A stretch of 58,139 nt of DNA from Paenibacillus elgii NBRC 100335 (GCF_004000865.1 NZ_BIMB01000046.1:1-58139); one strand, 5' to 3'; numbered from the stretch's first letter, positions 33,607 through 42,469 are shown. The notes: generated from the sequence alone by a model not told the origin. Translations and numbers: made by a program.

Positions 33607-35627
33607 CGCTGCCAACTCCTTGCAATAATTTCCCATAGCACAATTAAGACTGCTCCGATCAACAGGCCGAAAGCCAAGCCGTAGACGACGCGGATCGACG
33701 AAATGACGAGCGGTGTATGCAGATGCGCGAACGTATCTACAACCGAAGCTTGACCAATCACGCCGATCAGAACAAGCAGAAGCGCGCTCCGGTACTTATA
33801 GCACAAGTAAGCTCCCAGTAGGAACAGCGGATGAGAGATCAAGAACTCTTTCGTCCGCGGCCGCACGCCGAGCGTATTTTCCAGGAAGGACCGGAAATAT
33901 CGTTCGAACGACGATGCCTGCCCCTCGTTGCCGGTACGCGAAATGTAGTAATAGCCTGCTGCCGCGACGACTACTGCGACAATGACCCACAGAACACGAA
34001 TATTCGCGTGAAGGAAGCCTTGAATTCGCCGAACTTTATCCCGATAAGAAGTTTCATCGCTGAACAACAGCCAGTACAGAACCGCTAGTGCGATCGGAGC
34101 CGCATGCAGGATGCCGACGCCGCGGAATTGCTCTAGAACCAAAGAATACGTGATTTGATTCAGCAGCCCTACGATAAATAGAGCACCGATTAACGAAAGA
34201 AGACTGGTCCTCAGAAGAAGTATCGCAGCGAACAGCCATCTCTTCCCATCGTTGCGGTTTAGCTTATTCCGCGCTGTCCGGATCGCAAACATCATGGCGA
34301 GAGTCGGCGCACATGTTCCTGCGCAAAGCGCCAACGCTTGCGAAAATAAACTATTGTTCCAGACATACATCCCTGCAGAGCCAACTAATCCGAGCAAAAA
34401 TACAGCTAGCGCAAGCTCAGGGACGAAGTAAGAGATCGTCAGCGCAATTAAAGCGATGGCACCAATCGACAGCAGTGTCTTGGCCACCGGCTGCCATCCT
34501 GAATGCACTGGCACAAACGCCGTAGCCGGACCCGTCTGATAGCCGATCTTATGAATCTGAGGAATAACCCCATCCGGACCCTTCAACGTTAAATAAATGG
34601 AATCGAGCGGATGAACGATTTTTCCTTTATCCGTACTTTTGACCGCTTTGGCATGCAGGAAGATCATCCGGATGTTCCGATCCTTCACCGCCAGCAAAAA
34701 CCGGTCCGCATAATCTTGAATGCGGCCCTTCAGCTCTTGCGGAGTAATATTCTCCGTCAGCTTCTGGGAGTCGGATTCCGTGAGCGGGTGAAGACGGACC
34801 ACGTTGTAATCGATCTTCTTTGAAATGGTGTTGAAGCCGCGCGGCGGCGTCTTTTGGTACAGCGCTTCGGTCGAAGCCAAACCGATTTGATGCTTTTTCA
34901 TGAGCTCGGCCATCGATTCGAGATTATGCAAATCCTTATCACTCACGAATCCCGGCACGGTTTCGCCGTCAATAATCATTCGCTTAACCCCAAGAGCCTG
35001 CAGTTTTCCCAACAGCTCATCCATGCGGGCTTCGTCAAAAGCCCGGCGGTTGGATAGCCGGATGACAATCGTGTATCCTTTTTCCTTAAGCAGCTGTAAG
35101 GTGATCGGATCCGGGTCCATCGTTTTCAAAAGTGCGTCTTCCATCGACATCTCGATGATCATGCCCGGCTGATTTTTGTAGCTCCATGCTCTTGTTTTTA
35201 CATTCAACTCGGCAAAAGCCTGTTGAATCATCGGCTGAAGCTGCTGCTCGGATTCTTTCTCCGCAAACAAAAGATACGTAAAGTTTTCATTCGGCGAAAT
35301 GGGCGTCTGGGTCAAAGCGGACGCTTCATGCGATGTAAACAGCTCGATGCGACGGCTCAGCTTCAGCTCATTGAGAGTCGCTTCATAGACAGCCATGGAT
35401 TGAATCCCATGCTGCTTCATCTCGTCCAACTGCTCCAATACGAATTTGCGGGGGTCCGTTTGCAAATCGGATATTTCCAGCAAATTGCGGTAATCGAAGA
35501 CGAACTCTACCTTTCGCCCCGTTTTCTGCTCCGTCTCATTTCGCTCGAACGCTACGGGGATGGCAGCCAGCATCCCAAGGATAACCAGCCACCACAACCA
35601 TTTAAGCGACCGTTGGTTCCATTTCAT
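33582..35627 (-). CDS. DUF5693 family membrane protein
   Basis: A 681-residue protein. One N-terminal helix (about 12-30) is followed by a large extracytoplasmic domain (about 35-375) with a barrel-like pattern (GYTIVIRLSNRR; MIIDGETVPGF; VRLHPLTES). About ten membrane helices follow from residue 380. The open frame continues six codons upstream, but GAAGGGA points to ATG 35627. It overlaps csaB, a pairing common in Paenibacillaceae, so a role in wall-polymer transport or modification is likely; the biochemical function is unknown. Confidence 0.85.
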   Translation of the reverse strand: MKWNQRSLKWLWWLVILGMLAAIPVAFERNETEQKTGRKVEFVFDYRNLLEISDLQTDPRKFVLEQLDEMKQHGIQSMAVYEATLNELKLSRRIELFTSHEASALTQTPISPNENFTYLLFAEKESEQQLQPMIQQAFAELNVKTRAWSYKNQPGMIIEMSMEDALLKTMDPDPITLQLLKEKGYTIVIRLSNRRAFDEARMDELLGKLQALGVKRMIIDGETVPGFVSDKDLHNLESMAELMKKHQIGLASTEALYQKTPPRGFNTISKKIDYNVVRLHPLTESDSQKLTENITPQELKGRIQDYADRFLLAVKDRNIRMIFLHAKAVKSTDKGKIVHPLDSIYLTLKGPDGVIPQIHKIGYQTGPATAFVPVHSGWQPVAKTLLSIGAIALIALTISYFVPELALAVFLLGLVGSAGMYVWNNSLFSQALALCAGTCAPTLAMMFAIRTARNKLNRNDGKRWLFAAILLLRTSLLSLIGALFIVGLLNQITYSLVLEQFRGVGILHAAPIALAVLYWLLFSDETSYRDKVRRIQGFLHANIRVLWVIVAVVVAAAGYYYISRTGNEGQASSFERYFRSFLENTLGVRPRTKEFLISHPLFLLGAYLCYKYRSALLLVLIGVIGQASVVDTFAHLHTPLVISSIRVVYGLAFGLLIGAVLIVLWEIIARSWQRWVPRLSE

Positions 35628-35660
35628 GTACGTTCCCTTCAACACTGCCCACTCCCAAAG

Positions 35661-37373
35661 TTAGTTGTGATTGTCCACGCGGGACATAACAGTCTGCACC
35701 AGTTGTTCGATCGCTTCGGAAGCGGCCTGCGCGGAGGTGCCTCTAACGGCAAAGTATACTTTGATCTTCGGCTCCGTGCCCGACGGGCGGAGACAGAACC
35801 AAGAATCGTCTTCAAGCGTATATTTTAGGACGTTTTCCGACGGAAGTCCGTACAATCCTTGAGAGAAGTCCTCGACCTTAACGATCCGCAATCCGTTAAG
35901 CTCTTCCGGCGGAGCGCTGCGCCAATCGCTCATGATGCTTTGAATTTTCTCGACGCCGTCTTTGCCCTTGAGCGTGCGCGATTCAAGCTTTTCCAAGAAG
36001 TAGCCGTGACGCGCATACAATTCCTGCAGAACATCGTACAAGGTTTTGCCTTGGCTTTTGTAATAAGCTGCAGCTTCGCAGATCAGCATCGACGCGATCA
36101 CCGCATCCTTATCGCGGGCATAGTTGCCGGCGAGATATCCGTAGCTTTCTTCGTAGCCGAACAAAAATTCGGCTTCTCCGGTCCGCTCGAACTGTGTCAT
36201 TTTTTCGCCGATATATTTAAAACCTGTCAGCGTATTCAATACTTTAGCCCCATAATGCTCGGCAATGACCGCACCCATCTCGCTGGTGACGATCGTTTTG
36301 ATCACGACTCCGTTAGCTGAAAGCTCACCGCGCTCCTTACGGCTGCTAAGCAGATAATCGACCATAATCGCGCCGGACTGATTGCCCGTCAGCACGAAAT
36401 ATTCGCCGTTCGCATCCTTCACAACCGCGCCCATCCGGTCGCAATCCGGGTCCGTTCCGATAATGATGTCGGCGTCCGTTTTCTTGGCTTCGTTAATCGC
36501 CAAAGCGAACGCTTCCCGTTCCTCCGGATTCGGCGACTTGACGGTGGAGAAGTTAGCGTCCGGCTGTTCCTGCTCGGCAACCACCTGCACCTGATCGAAG
36601 CCGATGCCGGCCAATGCCGCACGCACGGATAAATTGCCTGCTCCATGCAGCGGTGTGAACACGATGCGGAAGTTATCGCTCGTCTGCTTTACCAGCTCCG
36701 GGTTGCGACTGATAGCCGTGACCGCACGAATGTATTCGGCATCCACCGCCGTGCCGATCCATTGCAACAAGCCGGCATTCTCGGCTTCCGCACGCGACTT
36801 TCTTTTCACGTCAGCAAACGACTGCACTCCGCGGATCTCAGCGATGACTTGCTCGGCTTGCTCCGGAACAAGCTGTCCGCCATCGTTTCCGTATACTTTG
36901 TATCCATTATATTCGGGCGGATTGTGGCTCGCCGTAATAACGATACCGGCATCGGCCTTCAAATGTCGAACGGCGAACGAGAGCTCCGGCGTCGGACGAA
37001 GCGATTCGAACACATACGCTTTGATTCCGTTGCCTGCCAGCACCTTAGCCGCTTCAAGGGCGAATTCGGGTGACTGGTTCCGGGAATCATAGGCAATCAC
37101 CGCGGAAAGCGATGCTTTGCCGGAAGCAAGCATGAACTGCGCGAGCCCTTGGGTGGCACGGGCTACCGTATACGCATTGATTCGGTTCGTGCCGGCTCCG
37201 ATGACGCCGCGCAGGCCCCCGGTTCCAAATTCCAGATCGCGGTAAAACCGATCTTCGATTTCTTTGGGATCTCCTGCGATTTGTTTAAGCTCTTCTTTGG
37301 TGCTCTCGTCAATCGCCGGATCCTTCAACCAAAGCTCGTATTGCTCCTGCACATGCTTCCCCGTATTCATCAT
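35661..37373 (-). CDS. Phosphohexomutase (phosphoglucomutase/phosphomannomutase)
   Basis: A 570-residue alpha-D-phosphohexomutase of the PgcA/PMM-PGM type that interconverts hexose-6- and hexose-1-phosphates for polymer synthesis. The active serine is S149 in TASHNP, the metal loop is GTDPDCDRMG, the sugar loop GYEESYGY and the phosphate loop RPSGTEPK. Two adjacent ATG codons follow AGAGGAG. It precedes DUF5693-csaB by 33 bases and probably shares their transcript, fitting sugar supply for the wall polymer. Glucose versus mannose specificity cannot be told by eye. Confidence 0.9.
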   Translation of the reverse strand: MMNTGKHVQEQYELWLKDPAIDESTKEELKQIAGDPKEIEDRFYRDLEFGTGGLRGVIGAGTNRINAYTVARATQGLAQFMLASGKASLSAVIAYDSRNQSPEFALEAAKVLAGNGIKAYVFESLRPTPELSFAVRHLKADAGIVITASHNPPEYNGYKVYGNDGGQLVPEQAEQVIAEIRGVQSFADVKRKSRAEAENAGLLQWIGTAVDAEYIRAVTAISRNPELVKQTSDNFRIVFTPLHGAGNLSVRAALAGIGFDQVQVVAEQEQPDANFSTVKSPNPEEREAFALAINEAKKTDADIIIGTDPDCDRMGAVVKDANGEYFVLTGNQSGAIMVDYLLSSRKERGELSANGVVIKTIVTSEMGAVIAEHYGAKVLNTLTGFKYIGEKMTQFERTGEAEFLFGYEESYGYLAGNYARDKDAVIASMLICEAAAYYKSQGKTLYDVLQELYARHGYFLEKLESRTLKGKDGVEKIQSIMSDWRSAPPEELNGLRIVKVEDFSQGLYGLPSENVLKYTLEDDSWFCLRPSGTEPKIKVYFAVRGTSAQAASEAIEQLVQTVMSRVDNHN

Positions 37374-37430
37374 TCCATCTCCTCTACCCGAAATTTTATG
37401 TATTTATGTCAATTATGATCGGTATCCTTC

Positions 37431-37853
37431 TCACTGAAGAGCGAACATAATTTCGCCTTCCGCGACAACTTTATCTTCGACTTTGGCTGTTGCCCGCCCT
37501 TTGCCGATGATGCCTTTCATTCGGGTAATAACAACTTCTAACGTCAACGTATCCCCTGGTTTAACTTGACCCCGGAATCGGAAATCGTCGACCCCCGTAA
37601 GCATTCCGATTTTTCCGCGGTTGGCTTCCACTTGCAATAAAGCTACGCCGCCAACCTGCGCAAGAGCTTCAATAATTAATACCCCCGGCATCACAGGATA
37701 CTCCGGAAAATGCCCCTGGAAAAACGGTTCGTTGATCGTAACGTTTTTAATACCGACGGCTCTCACACCAACCTCTGTTTCCAATATACGATCTACCAAC
37801 AAAAACGGGTAACGGTGCGGAATAATCTTTTGAATTTGAGTGGCATCTAACAT
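37431..37853 (-). CDS. fabZ: 3-hydroxyacyl-ACP dehydratase FabZ
   Basis: A 140-residue hot-dog-fold enzyme of fatty acid synthesis that dehydrates 3-hydroxyacyl-ACP. The catalytic H48 (FFQGHFP) and E62 (IIEALAQ) are in place, as is [20 protein letters not shown] lies 8 bases upstream of ATG 37853. As in B. subtilis it follows the mbl-flhO-flhP block, although here pgsA and epuA intervene. Confidence 0.95.
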   Translation of the reverse strand: MLDATQIQKIIPHRYPFLLVDRILETEVGVRAVGIKNVTINEPFFQGHFPEYPVMPGVLIIEALAQVGGVALLQVEANRGKIGMLTGVDDFRFRGQVKPGDTLTLEVVITRMKGIIGKGRATAKVEDKVVAEGEIMFALQ

Positions 37854-37910
37854 TGCAGATGCTCCTTTCTTGGTGGGTATAAAAACGCCTGGTTCAACTT
37901 ACAATACAAA

Positions 37911-38006
37911 TGTCCCTTCATGAGCTGCAGCAGTGAAGGTTGATATAAGGGAGCTTATGTACGGATTTGCCGGTGGGTGAATCCGGGCATGAGCTCTTTT
38001 TATTTC
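37911..38006 (+). other. Terminator-like switch structure between pgsA and fabZ
   Basis: On the plus strand GAGCTTATG (37951-37959) pairs with CATGAGCTC (37988-37996) and, inside it, CGGATT (37962-37967) with AATCCG (37980-37985); TTTTTATTT follows, the form of an intrinsic terminator. An earlier CATGAGCT (37919-37926) can pair with the same GAGCTTATG, giving two exclusive folds. A separate hairpin CCTTCA/TGAAGG spans 37915-37939. There is no plus-strand gene nearby, so it may instead be a structured fabZ leader read on the minus strand. Confidence 0.45.
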
Positions 38007-38019
38007 AAGGAGGGTTCCC

Positions 38020-38541
38020 TTATGAATGTAATCCACGTTTGTTCAGCAGCTTGAACTGAAGAATATAAATAATAGACGTAATGAACGATACGGCAATGAC
38101 AAACCATAAATATGCATGAGCGTACGGAAGTTCGAAAACGATCAGCAGAATGGCAACATAATACAAGACGGTCGTCAATTTACCCATCGCATTCGCCGGA
38201 ACGGTCTTTTTGCCCCGAAAATGAAAAATCGCTGATCCTACGATCATGCCCGCATCCCGCAAAAACATGGCGCCTGCAGCCTGCCATGAAATCATCTGGG
38301 AGAAAACGAGCGACAAGATGACGGTGATCATCATCAGCTTGTCCGCGAGCGGGTCCAACATACTGCCAAGCTCGGTGACCAAATTTCGTTTCCGTGCGAT
38401 GTAGCCGTCCAGTACGTCGGTAAGCCCTGCAATAAGCAGGACGAAAAAGGCGCTTTTGATATATCCTGCTCCAAATACCACGAGGTAGACGGGAATCAGA
38501 ACAAAGCGGCATACGGTCAGTACATTGGGCAAGTTCCACAC
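38020..38541 (-). CDS. pgsA: CDP-alcohol phosphatidyltransferase, PgsA family
   Basis: A 173-residue membrane enzyme of phospholipid synthesis. The family motif is complete (DGYIAR, eight residues, G, three residues, D, three residues, D in DGYIARKRNLVTELG plus MLDPLADK), with about five membrane helices. Phosphatidylglycerophosphate synthase is the likely activity (MWNLPNVLTVCRF start), but a cardiolipin- or other alcohol-specific paralogue cannot be excluded, because the main pgsA of Bacillales usually lies near recA. The start is GTG 38541, ten bases after AGAGGGGG. Confidence 0.82.
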   Translation of the reverse strand: MWNLPNVLTVCRFVLIPVYLVVFGAGYIKSAFFVLLIAGLTDVLDGYIARKRNLVTELGSMLDPLADKLMMITVILSLVFSQMISWQAAGAMFLRDAGMIVGSAIFHFRGKKTVPANAMGKLTTVLYYVAILLIVFELPYAHAYLWFVIAVSFITSIIYILQFKLLNKRGLHS

Positions 38542-38633
38542 GAAATAGCGTCCCCCTCTGAGCCGCTTGAGTTATCGGCGCAGCTCGATTCTCTCTCTCT
38601 ATAACGCTTCCCATCCATACATTATACCTTTAT

Positions 38634-38669
38634 CAGAAAAAAAATAAAACTCCCTTACCCGGGAGTTTA
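38634..38669 (-). terminator. Terminator of flhO-flhP-epuA
   Basis: An 8-bp stem AAACTCCC/GGGAGTTT (38668-38661 with 38654-38647) with a 6-base loop, followed by TATTTTTTTT, just after the epuA stop. Confidence 0.9.
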
Positions 38670-38672
38670 TCA

Positions 38673-38927
38673 CTACGTATCAGCAAAGATCAAATCGAAC
38701 ACATGACGCCACGTATTTAAATTGAAAACCTCATGATAATCTTGTTTTCCTATATAAACGTACCCGATCGCAAGCCCTACTAAAAGCGCCACTATGCCGG
38801 TGAACGGAATCCACGTCCACTTCAGGAACGTAAAAACCGCTTTTTTCCATCTTTTTGATTCTGTAGGCGCCTTTTTTCGGTTATCGCTCAAGTTCCCTAC
38901 CTCGCTTTGCGTAATGCCGTTAGCCAC
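38673..38927 (-). CDS. epuA: EpuA-like small membrane protein (DNA-directed RNA polymerase subunit beta family name)
   Basis: An 84-residue protein with a charged N-terminus, one membrane helix (about 37-60: WTWIPFTGIVALLVGLAIGY) and a short outside tail (GKQDYHEVFNL). Databases label this family DNA-directed RNA polymerase subunit beta or EpuA; the sequence gives no support for a polymerase role. The GTG at 38927 overlaps the flhP stop by 8 bases but lacks a ribosome site; a TTG at 38891 has GAGG 8 bases upstream and is an alternative start. Confidence 0.75.
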   Translation of the reverse strand: MANGITQSEVGNLSDNRKKAPTESKRWKKAVFTFLKWTWIPFTGIVALLVGLAIGYVYIGKQDYHEVFNLNTWRHVFDLIFADT

Positions 38928-39795
38928 GCAAGTTGTTGGCCAAGTTCATCATTTGATCGGACGATGCTACTGCGCGGGAATTCAACTGAAACGCCCGCTG
39001 AACCAAGATGAGCTCGGACATTTCGTCTGCAAGACTGACGTTTGACTGCTCCAAAAAGCCTTGGCGCACCGTAATCGGGTCTACCGTGTTGTTCCCGGCC
39101 GTTACGGGTTCCAAGATGTCGTCCCGCTGCTGTGCCGTAATATCAGAAGGCAATCCGAACACATTATCGCCCAGCTGCTGCAAAAGCTGCGGACGAACCA
39201 CGCGCACCATTTTAATTTGCCCGACCGGAACCGCCTCCGCATTAGGATCGGCTTCATCATGGGCCAGAATCGTTCCATCCGCTTGAATTTGTATCTGGTG
39301 GTTGTTCGGCACGCGAAGCGGGTTGTTATCGGCCCCCATCACATAATGACCGTCCTTCGTAGTCAAAACTAAACCGTCAGGGTTTTGCGGATCGCCCGAA
39401 GGCGACAGCTCGAAGGAACCGTCCCGCGTCCAACGGGTTTCTCTAACTGGATTGCCCGCTGCATCTACGGAAGCGGTTGATATTTCAAACAGTCCCGCCC
39501 CTTCAATTGCCACGTCAAGCGGGTTGCTCGTTGGCTTCAGCGAGCCTTGACTCATATTCAATTGAGCTGTTGCAAGCTTGGCCCCCCACCCTTGGTTGTA
39601 GCCAAGCGGCGTAAGCCGGCCTTCTTTTTGAAAACCGCGGGGCTGCTGCTTCACGTTAGTCAACACGTCTTGAAACGAAGCTTCCCGGCGCTTGTACCCC
39701 GTATTGTTGACGTTGGCCATATTGTTTGCAAGCAGATCGAGCTTTTGCTGAAGCGCATGCATCGAAACGGATGAATTGATCATCGAATGATTCAC
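38920..39795 (-). CDS. flhP: Flagellar rod/hook-basal body protein FlhP (FlgG-like)
   Basis: A 291-residue axial protein. The N-terminal rod motif is LDLLANNMANVNNTGYKRREA; the C-terminal block is VRQGFLEQSNVSLADEMSEL, then a helix ending MNLANNLRG, typical of FlgG/FlgF-type rod proteins. In B. subtilis FlhO and FlhP form the distal rod. It is secreted by the flagellar export system, without a signal peptide. The order mbl-flhO-flhP matches Bacillus. Confidence 0.93.
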   Translation of the reverse strand: MNHSMINSSVSMHALQQKLDLLANNMANVNNTGYKRREASFQDVLTNVKQQPRGFQKEGRLTPLGYNQGWGAKLATAQLNMSQGSLKPTSNPLDVAIEGAGLFEISTASVDAAGNPVRETRWTRDGSFELSPSGDPQNPDGLVLTTKDGHYVMGADNNPLRVPNNHQIQIQADGTILAHDEADPNAEAVPVGQIKMVRVVRPQLLQQLGDNVFGLPSDITAQQRDDILEPVTAGNNTVDPITVRQGFLEQSNVSLADEMSELILVQRAFQLNSRAVASSDQMMNLANNLRG

Positions 39796-39850
39796 GTGAA
39801 CTCCTCCTGTAAGGGGTGTTTCTCAGCTGGACGAGCTATATCTAGGCGGA

Positions 39851-40744
39851 TTAGACGCGGCCGATTTCGTTGGCTGCTTTTTCCATGCTTTTATCGTAAT
39901 ACTGAATCATCTTTTGGTTAGCCTCATAAGCCCGTAAAGCCGACATCATATCGACCATGGACTGGCCGGAATCCACGTTGGAGCGCTCGACATAGCCTTG
40001 CCGCACTTCAACCTGGTCTTGAGCGTCAATCGGCCGGAACGCACCTTGATCCTGGGTATTTAAGCGGTACAGCCCGTTGCCCTCGCGGACCAACTGGTTC
40101 GGATCTTCCACCCGGGTAATAAGCAGCGTCATCGGTTGTCCGTTCGCATCCAATATCGGCTGGCCTTCTGCGTTGGTGAATTGTCCCGCTCGGGTCATAC
40201 GGAAATTCGTGACCGGCGTCCCCGCATCCATTAGCACGATAGGTTGTCCACCGCGGCCTAACACCGAATGGCCTTCCGAATCGATCAGCCGTCCGTTGGC
40301 ATCCAGCGAAAATTTGCCGTTCAGGGAATAGCGCTGTTCGCCGGCTGCGTTCAAGATCGTAAAGAAAGCTTGGGGCTGAATCACCCGCTGTCCATTCTGA
40401 TCCACGTATTTGCCTGAGCTGTCAAAGCGGGCTCCCGGCACCTGAATATCCGAAATCAAGGCGAAGTCAAAAGGGTTCTTCGTTTCCTGAATATCGCCTT
40501 GCGCATGCAGAGAAACGTTCTCCTCCGCCATAACCCCCGTATTAATCCGGCCGACAGGCACCGAACCCGGTTCGTCCTTGCCGCTGCGTACCCGGGAAAT
40601 GAGAATTTCCGGGAACGACCGGTTAATTCCGTTGCCGCTTTTAAAGCCGGGGGTGTTGAGGTTGGCAATATTATTGGTAACGATATCGTGCTTGCGCTGC
40701 TGTGCGATCATGCCGGAAGCGGCGGTATACAGGCCTCTTAACAT
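39851..40744 (-). CDS. flhO: Flagellar rod/hook-basal body protein FlhO (FlgF/G-like)
   Basis: A 297-residue rod protein. N-terminal MLRGLYTAASGMIAQQRKHD and VTNNIANLNTPGFKS, and C-terminal VEVRQGYVERSNVDSGQSMV with MIQYYDKSMEKAANEIG, are the family signatures. The middle has three PILDANGQP-like turns. AGGAGG precedes ATG 40744, which begins 15 bases after mbl, so it is co-transcribed with mbl, a link between cell shape and flagellar genes that B. subtilis shares. Confidence 0.93.
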   Translation of the reverse strand: MLRGLYTAASGMIAQQRKHDIVTNNIANLNTPGFKSGNGINRSFPEILISRVRSGKDEPGSVPVGRINTGVMAEENVSLHAQGDIQETKNPFDFALISDIQVPGARFDSSGKYVDQNGQRVIQPQAFFTILNAAGEQRYSLNGKFSLDANGRLIDSEGHSVLGRGGQPIVLMDAGTPVTNFRMTRAGQFTNAEGQPILDANGQPMTLLITRVEDPNQLVREGNGLYRLNTQDQGAFRPIDAQDQVEVRQGYVERSNVDSGQSMVDMMSALRAYEANQKMIQYYDKSMEKAANEIGRV

Positions 40745-40759
40745 CGAATGGTTACCCTC

Positions 40760-41758
40760 CTAAAATTTGCGCTTGGTTACTTTATCCAGGTTGTCCAACA
40801 TAATGCCGGTTCCTTTTACAACGCAATGCATCGGATCTTCCGCAATCAGGATGGGCACCTTAAGCTCGTCCGCCAGCAATTGATCGATGCCGTGCAGCAT
40901 CGCGCCGCCGCCGGTCAAAATAACGCCGCGGTCGATAATATCGGCCGAAAGCTCCGGAGGCGTACGTTCCAACACGCTCTTGGCAGCCGCCACGATAGAC
41001 GATACCGGCTCCGACAGCGCTTCTTGAATTTCCTGCGAATTGATGGTCACCGTTAACGGCAGTCCGCTCACCATATCTCTGCCGCGGATATCCATCGTCT
41101 CGCGCTTGCCGTCCGGATGCACCGTTCCGATGCGGACTTTAATATCCTCGCTTGTTCGTTCGCCGATCAAAAGCTTGTACTTGCTTTTAATATATTTCAT
41201 GATGGCAGAGTCGAACTTGTCCCCTGCGATTTTAATAGAAGAGGAGGTAACGATATCGCCCATGGACAATACGGCCACATCCGTCGTACCTCCGCCGATA
41301 TCTACGACCATGTTGCCGCTCGGTTGGAAAATATCCATTCCGGCGCCGATGGCCGCAGCCTTAGGCTCTTCTTCCAAAAATACTTCGCGCGCCCCGCTCC
41401 GTTCGGCCGCTTCCCGAATGGCCTTCTGCTCTACAGACGTGATGTTCGTCGGAGCGCAGATCAAAATGCGGGGGTGACTGTACCAGTTCTTCCCGCCGAC
41501 TTTATTGATAAAATACTTCAGCATCATTTCCGTAATTTCAAAGTCGGCTATAACGCCGTCCCTCAGCGGACGAATCGCCACAATATTGCCGGGCGTCCGG
41601 CCAACCATGCGGCGCGCTTCTTCGCCCACGGCCAGCACTCGCTTTATATCGCTTTCGATGGCGACGACGGACGGTTCATCCAGGACAACGCCCCGACCCT
41701 TCACATGAATCAGGACGTTCGCAGTCCCGAGATCTATGCCGATATCCTTGCTTAACAT
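40760..41758 (-). CDS. mbl: MreB-family actin-like protein Mbl
   Basis: A 332-residue bacterial actin that directs lateral wall synthesis. Nucleotide-binding motifs: IGIDLGTANVLIH (phosphate 1), VVDIGGGTTDVAVLS (phosphate 2) and GVILTGGGAMLHGID (adenosine). The amphipathic N-terminus is short. ATG 41758 follows AGGGAGG; the extra 10 codons upstream are leader. I call Mbl rather than MreB because the gene lies between spoIIID and flhO, exactly as mbl does in B. subtilis. TATAAT at 41821-41816 may be its own -10. Confidence 0.92.
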   Translation of the reverse strand: MLSKDIGIDLGTANVLIHVKGRGVVLDEPSVVAIESDIKRVLAVGEEARRMVGRTPGNIVAIRPLRDGVIADFEITEMMLKYFINKVGGKNWYSHPRILICAPTNITSVEQKAIREAAERSGAREVFLEEEPKAAAIGAGMDIFQPSGNMVVDIGGGTTDVAVLSMGDIVTSSSIKIAGDKFDSAIMKYIKSKYKLLIGERTSEDIKVRIGTVHPDGKRETMDIRGRDMVSGLPLTVTINSQEIQEALSEPVSSIVAAAKSVLERTPPELSADIIDRGVILTGGGAMLHGIDQLLADELKVPILIAEDPMHCVVKGTGIMLDNLDKVTKRKF

Positions 41759-41924
41759 TCCTATGATCCTCCCTAACCAACCGTCCATCCTTATTGTAAA
41801 AGAAGCGGCACTTCTATTATATACGTTACTTAGGTAAATTCGCCATGTATTTCAAAATTCCTCTTTTTTTTGAACGATTTTTCGACAAATATCGCTTCGT
41901 CTCCGGCCGGTTCGGGAGAAGGGG

Positions 41925-42007
41925 CGTACCGTCAGCGGCGCGGAGGCCCGTTTGCGTCCAAGGGCTATAGGCCTACCTCCGCGTTGGGAAATACAGCTCA
42001 CGGTACG
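41925..42007 (-). other. Nested long hairpin between spoIIID and mbl
   Basis: Three stems nest in 83 bases: an outer 8-bp stem (41925-41932 with 42000-42007) plus 3 bp after a C-C mismatch (41934-41936 with 41996-41998), a middle perfect 8-bp stem CGCGGAGG/CCTCCGCG (41939-41946 with 41976-41983), and an inner GGCC/GCCC pairing around 41944-41974. No U tract follows on either strand, so it is not a standard terminator. It may be an mRNA stabiliser, a processing site or a riboregulator. Confidence 0.55.
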
Positions 42008-42037
42008 GCTGGAAACGCGCCCTGCAACGGGGCCGGT

Positions 42038-42325
42038 TTACTTAACGGTAACGAGCTTCTCTTGCGCCTTCGGGTTGCGGGTTTTCCGGTATTTAATCTT
42101 GGTGGCCTCTCCCCCGCGCAGGTGACGGATGGACTTATGGTATTCCAAAATATGCTTCACCTGATTGGCAAGCTCCGGATTAATTTCCGGCAGACGTTCC
42201 GTCAAGTCTTTGTGCACCGTGCTTTTGGAAACGCCGAATTCCTTGGCTATGGTGCGAACCGTATGCTTGGTCTCCACCAGGCAGCGGCCTATCTTAATGG
42301 TTCGCTCTTTGATGTAATCGTGCAC
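42038..42325 (-). CDS. spoIIID: Sporulation transcription factor SpoIIID
   Basis: A 95-residue mother-cell DNA-binding protein that switches genes on and off late in sporulation. The helix-turn-helix TIAKEFGVSKSTVHKDLTER is nearly identical to that of B. subtilis, as is EYHKSIRHLRGGEATK. The start is GTG at 42325 (GTG-H-D-Y-I-K-E-R-T-I, compared with MHDYIKERTI), preceded by GGGAGGCGAGGGGA; upstream in-frame codons are leader. A SigE-like promoter is at 42360-42387. It lies upstream of mbl as in Bacillus. Confidence 0.96.
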   Translation of the reverse strand: MHDYIKERTIKIGRCLVETKHTVRTIAKEFGVSKSTVHKDLTERLPEINPELANQVKHILEYHKSIRHLRGGEATKIKYRKTRNPKAQEKLVTVK

Positions 42326-42359
42326 TCCCCTCGCCTCCCTACTCGAGTTAGTTTGGTAC

Positions 42360-42387
42360 ATTATATGAGGGGCGCACGCTTATATTC
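42360..42387 (-). promoter_or_regulatory. SigE-type promoter of spoIIID
   Basis: GAATATA (42387-42381), 13 bases, CATATAAT (42367-42360) on the minus strand matches the mother-cell SigE pattern, 35 bases before the spoIIID start. spoIIID is SigE-dependent in B. subtilis. Confidence 0.7.
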
Positions 42388-42469
42388 TTTGTTTCGGAAG
42401 GCTGACAAGCCCGCAGCGAACAATTATTTCAAGGACAAGCGTTTTTTCGCAAGAGACATCCGTTCCGCG

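Noticed and set aside
38022..38054. A 10-codon plus-strand frame (MNVIHVCSAA) with a perfect AAGGAGG site
   Set aside because: Too short to support as a gene and it lies within the pgsA end; kept only as part of the switch-like structure finding.
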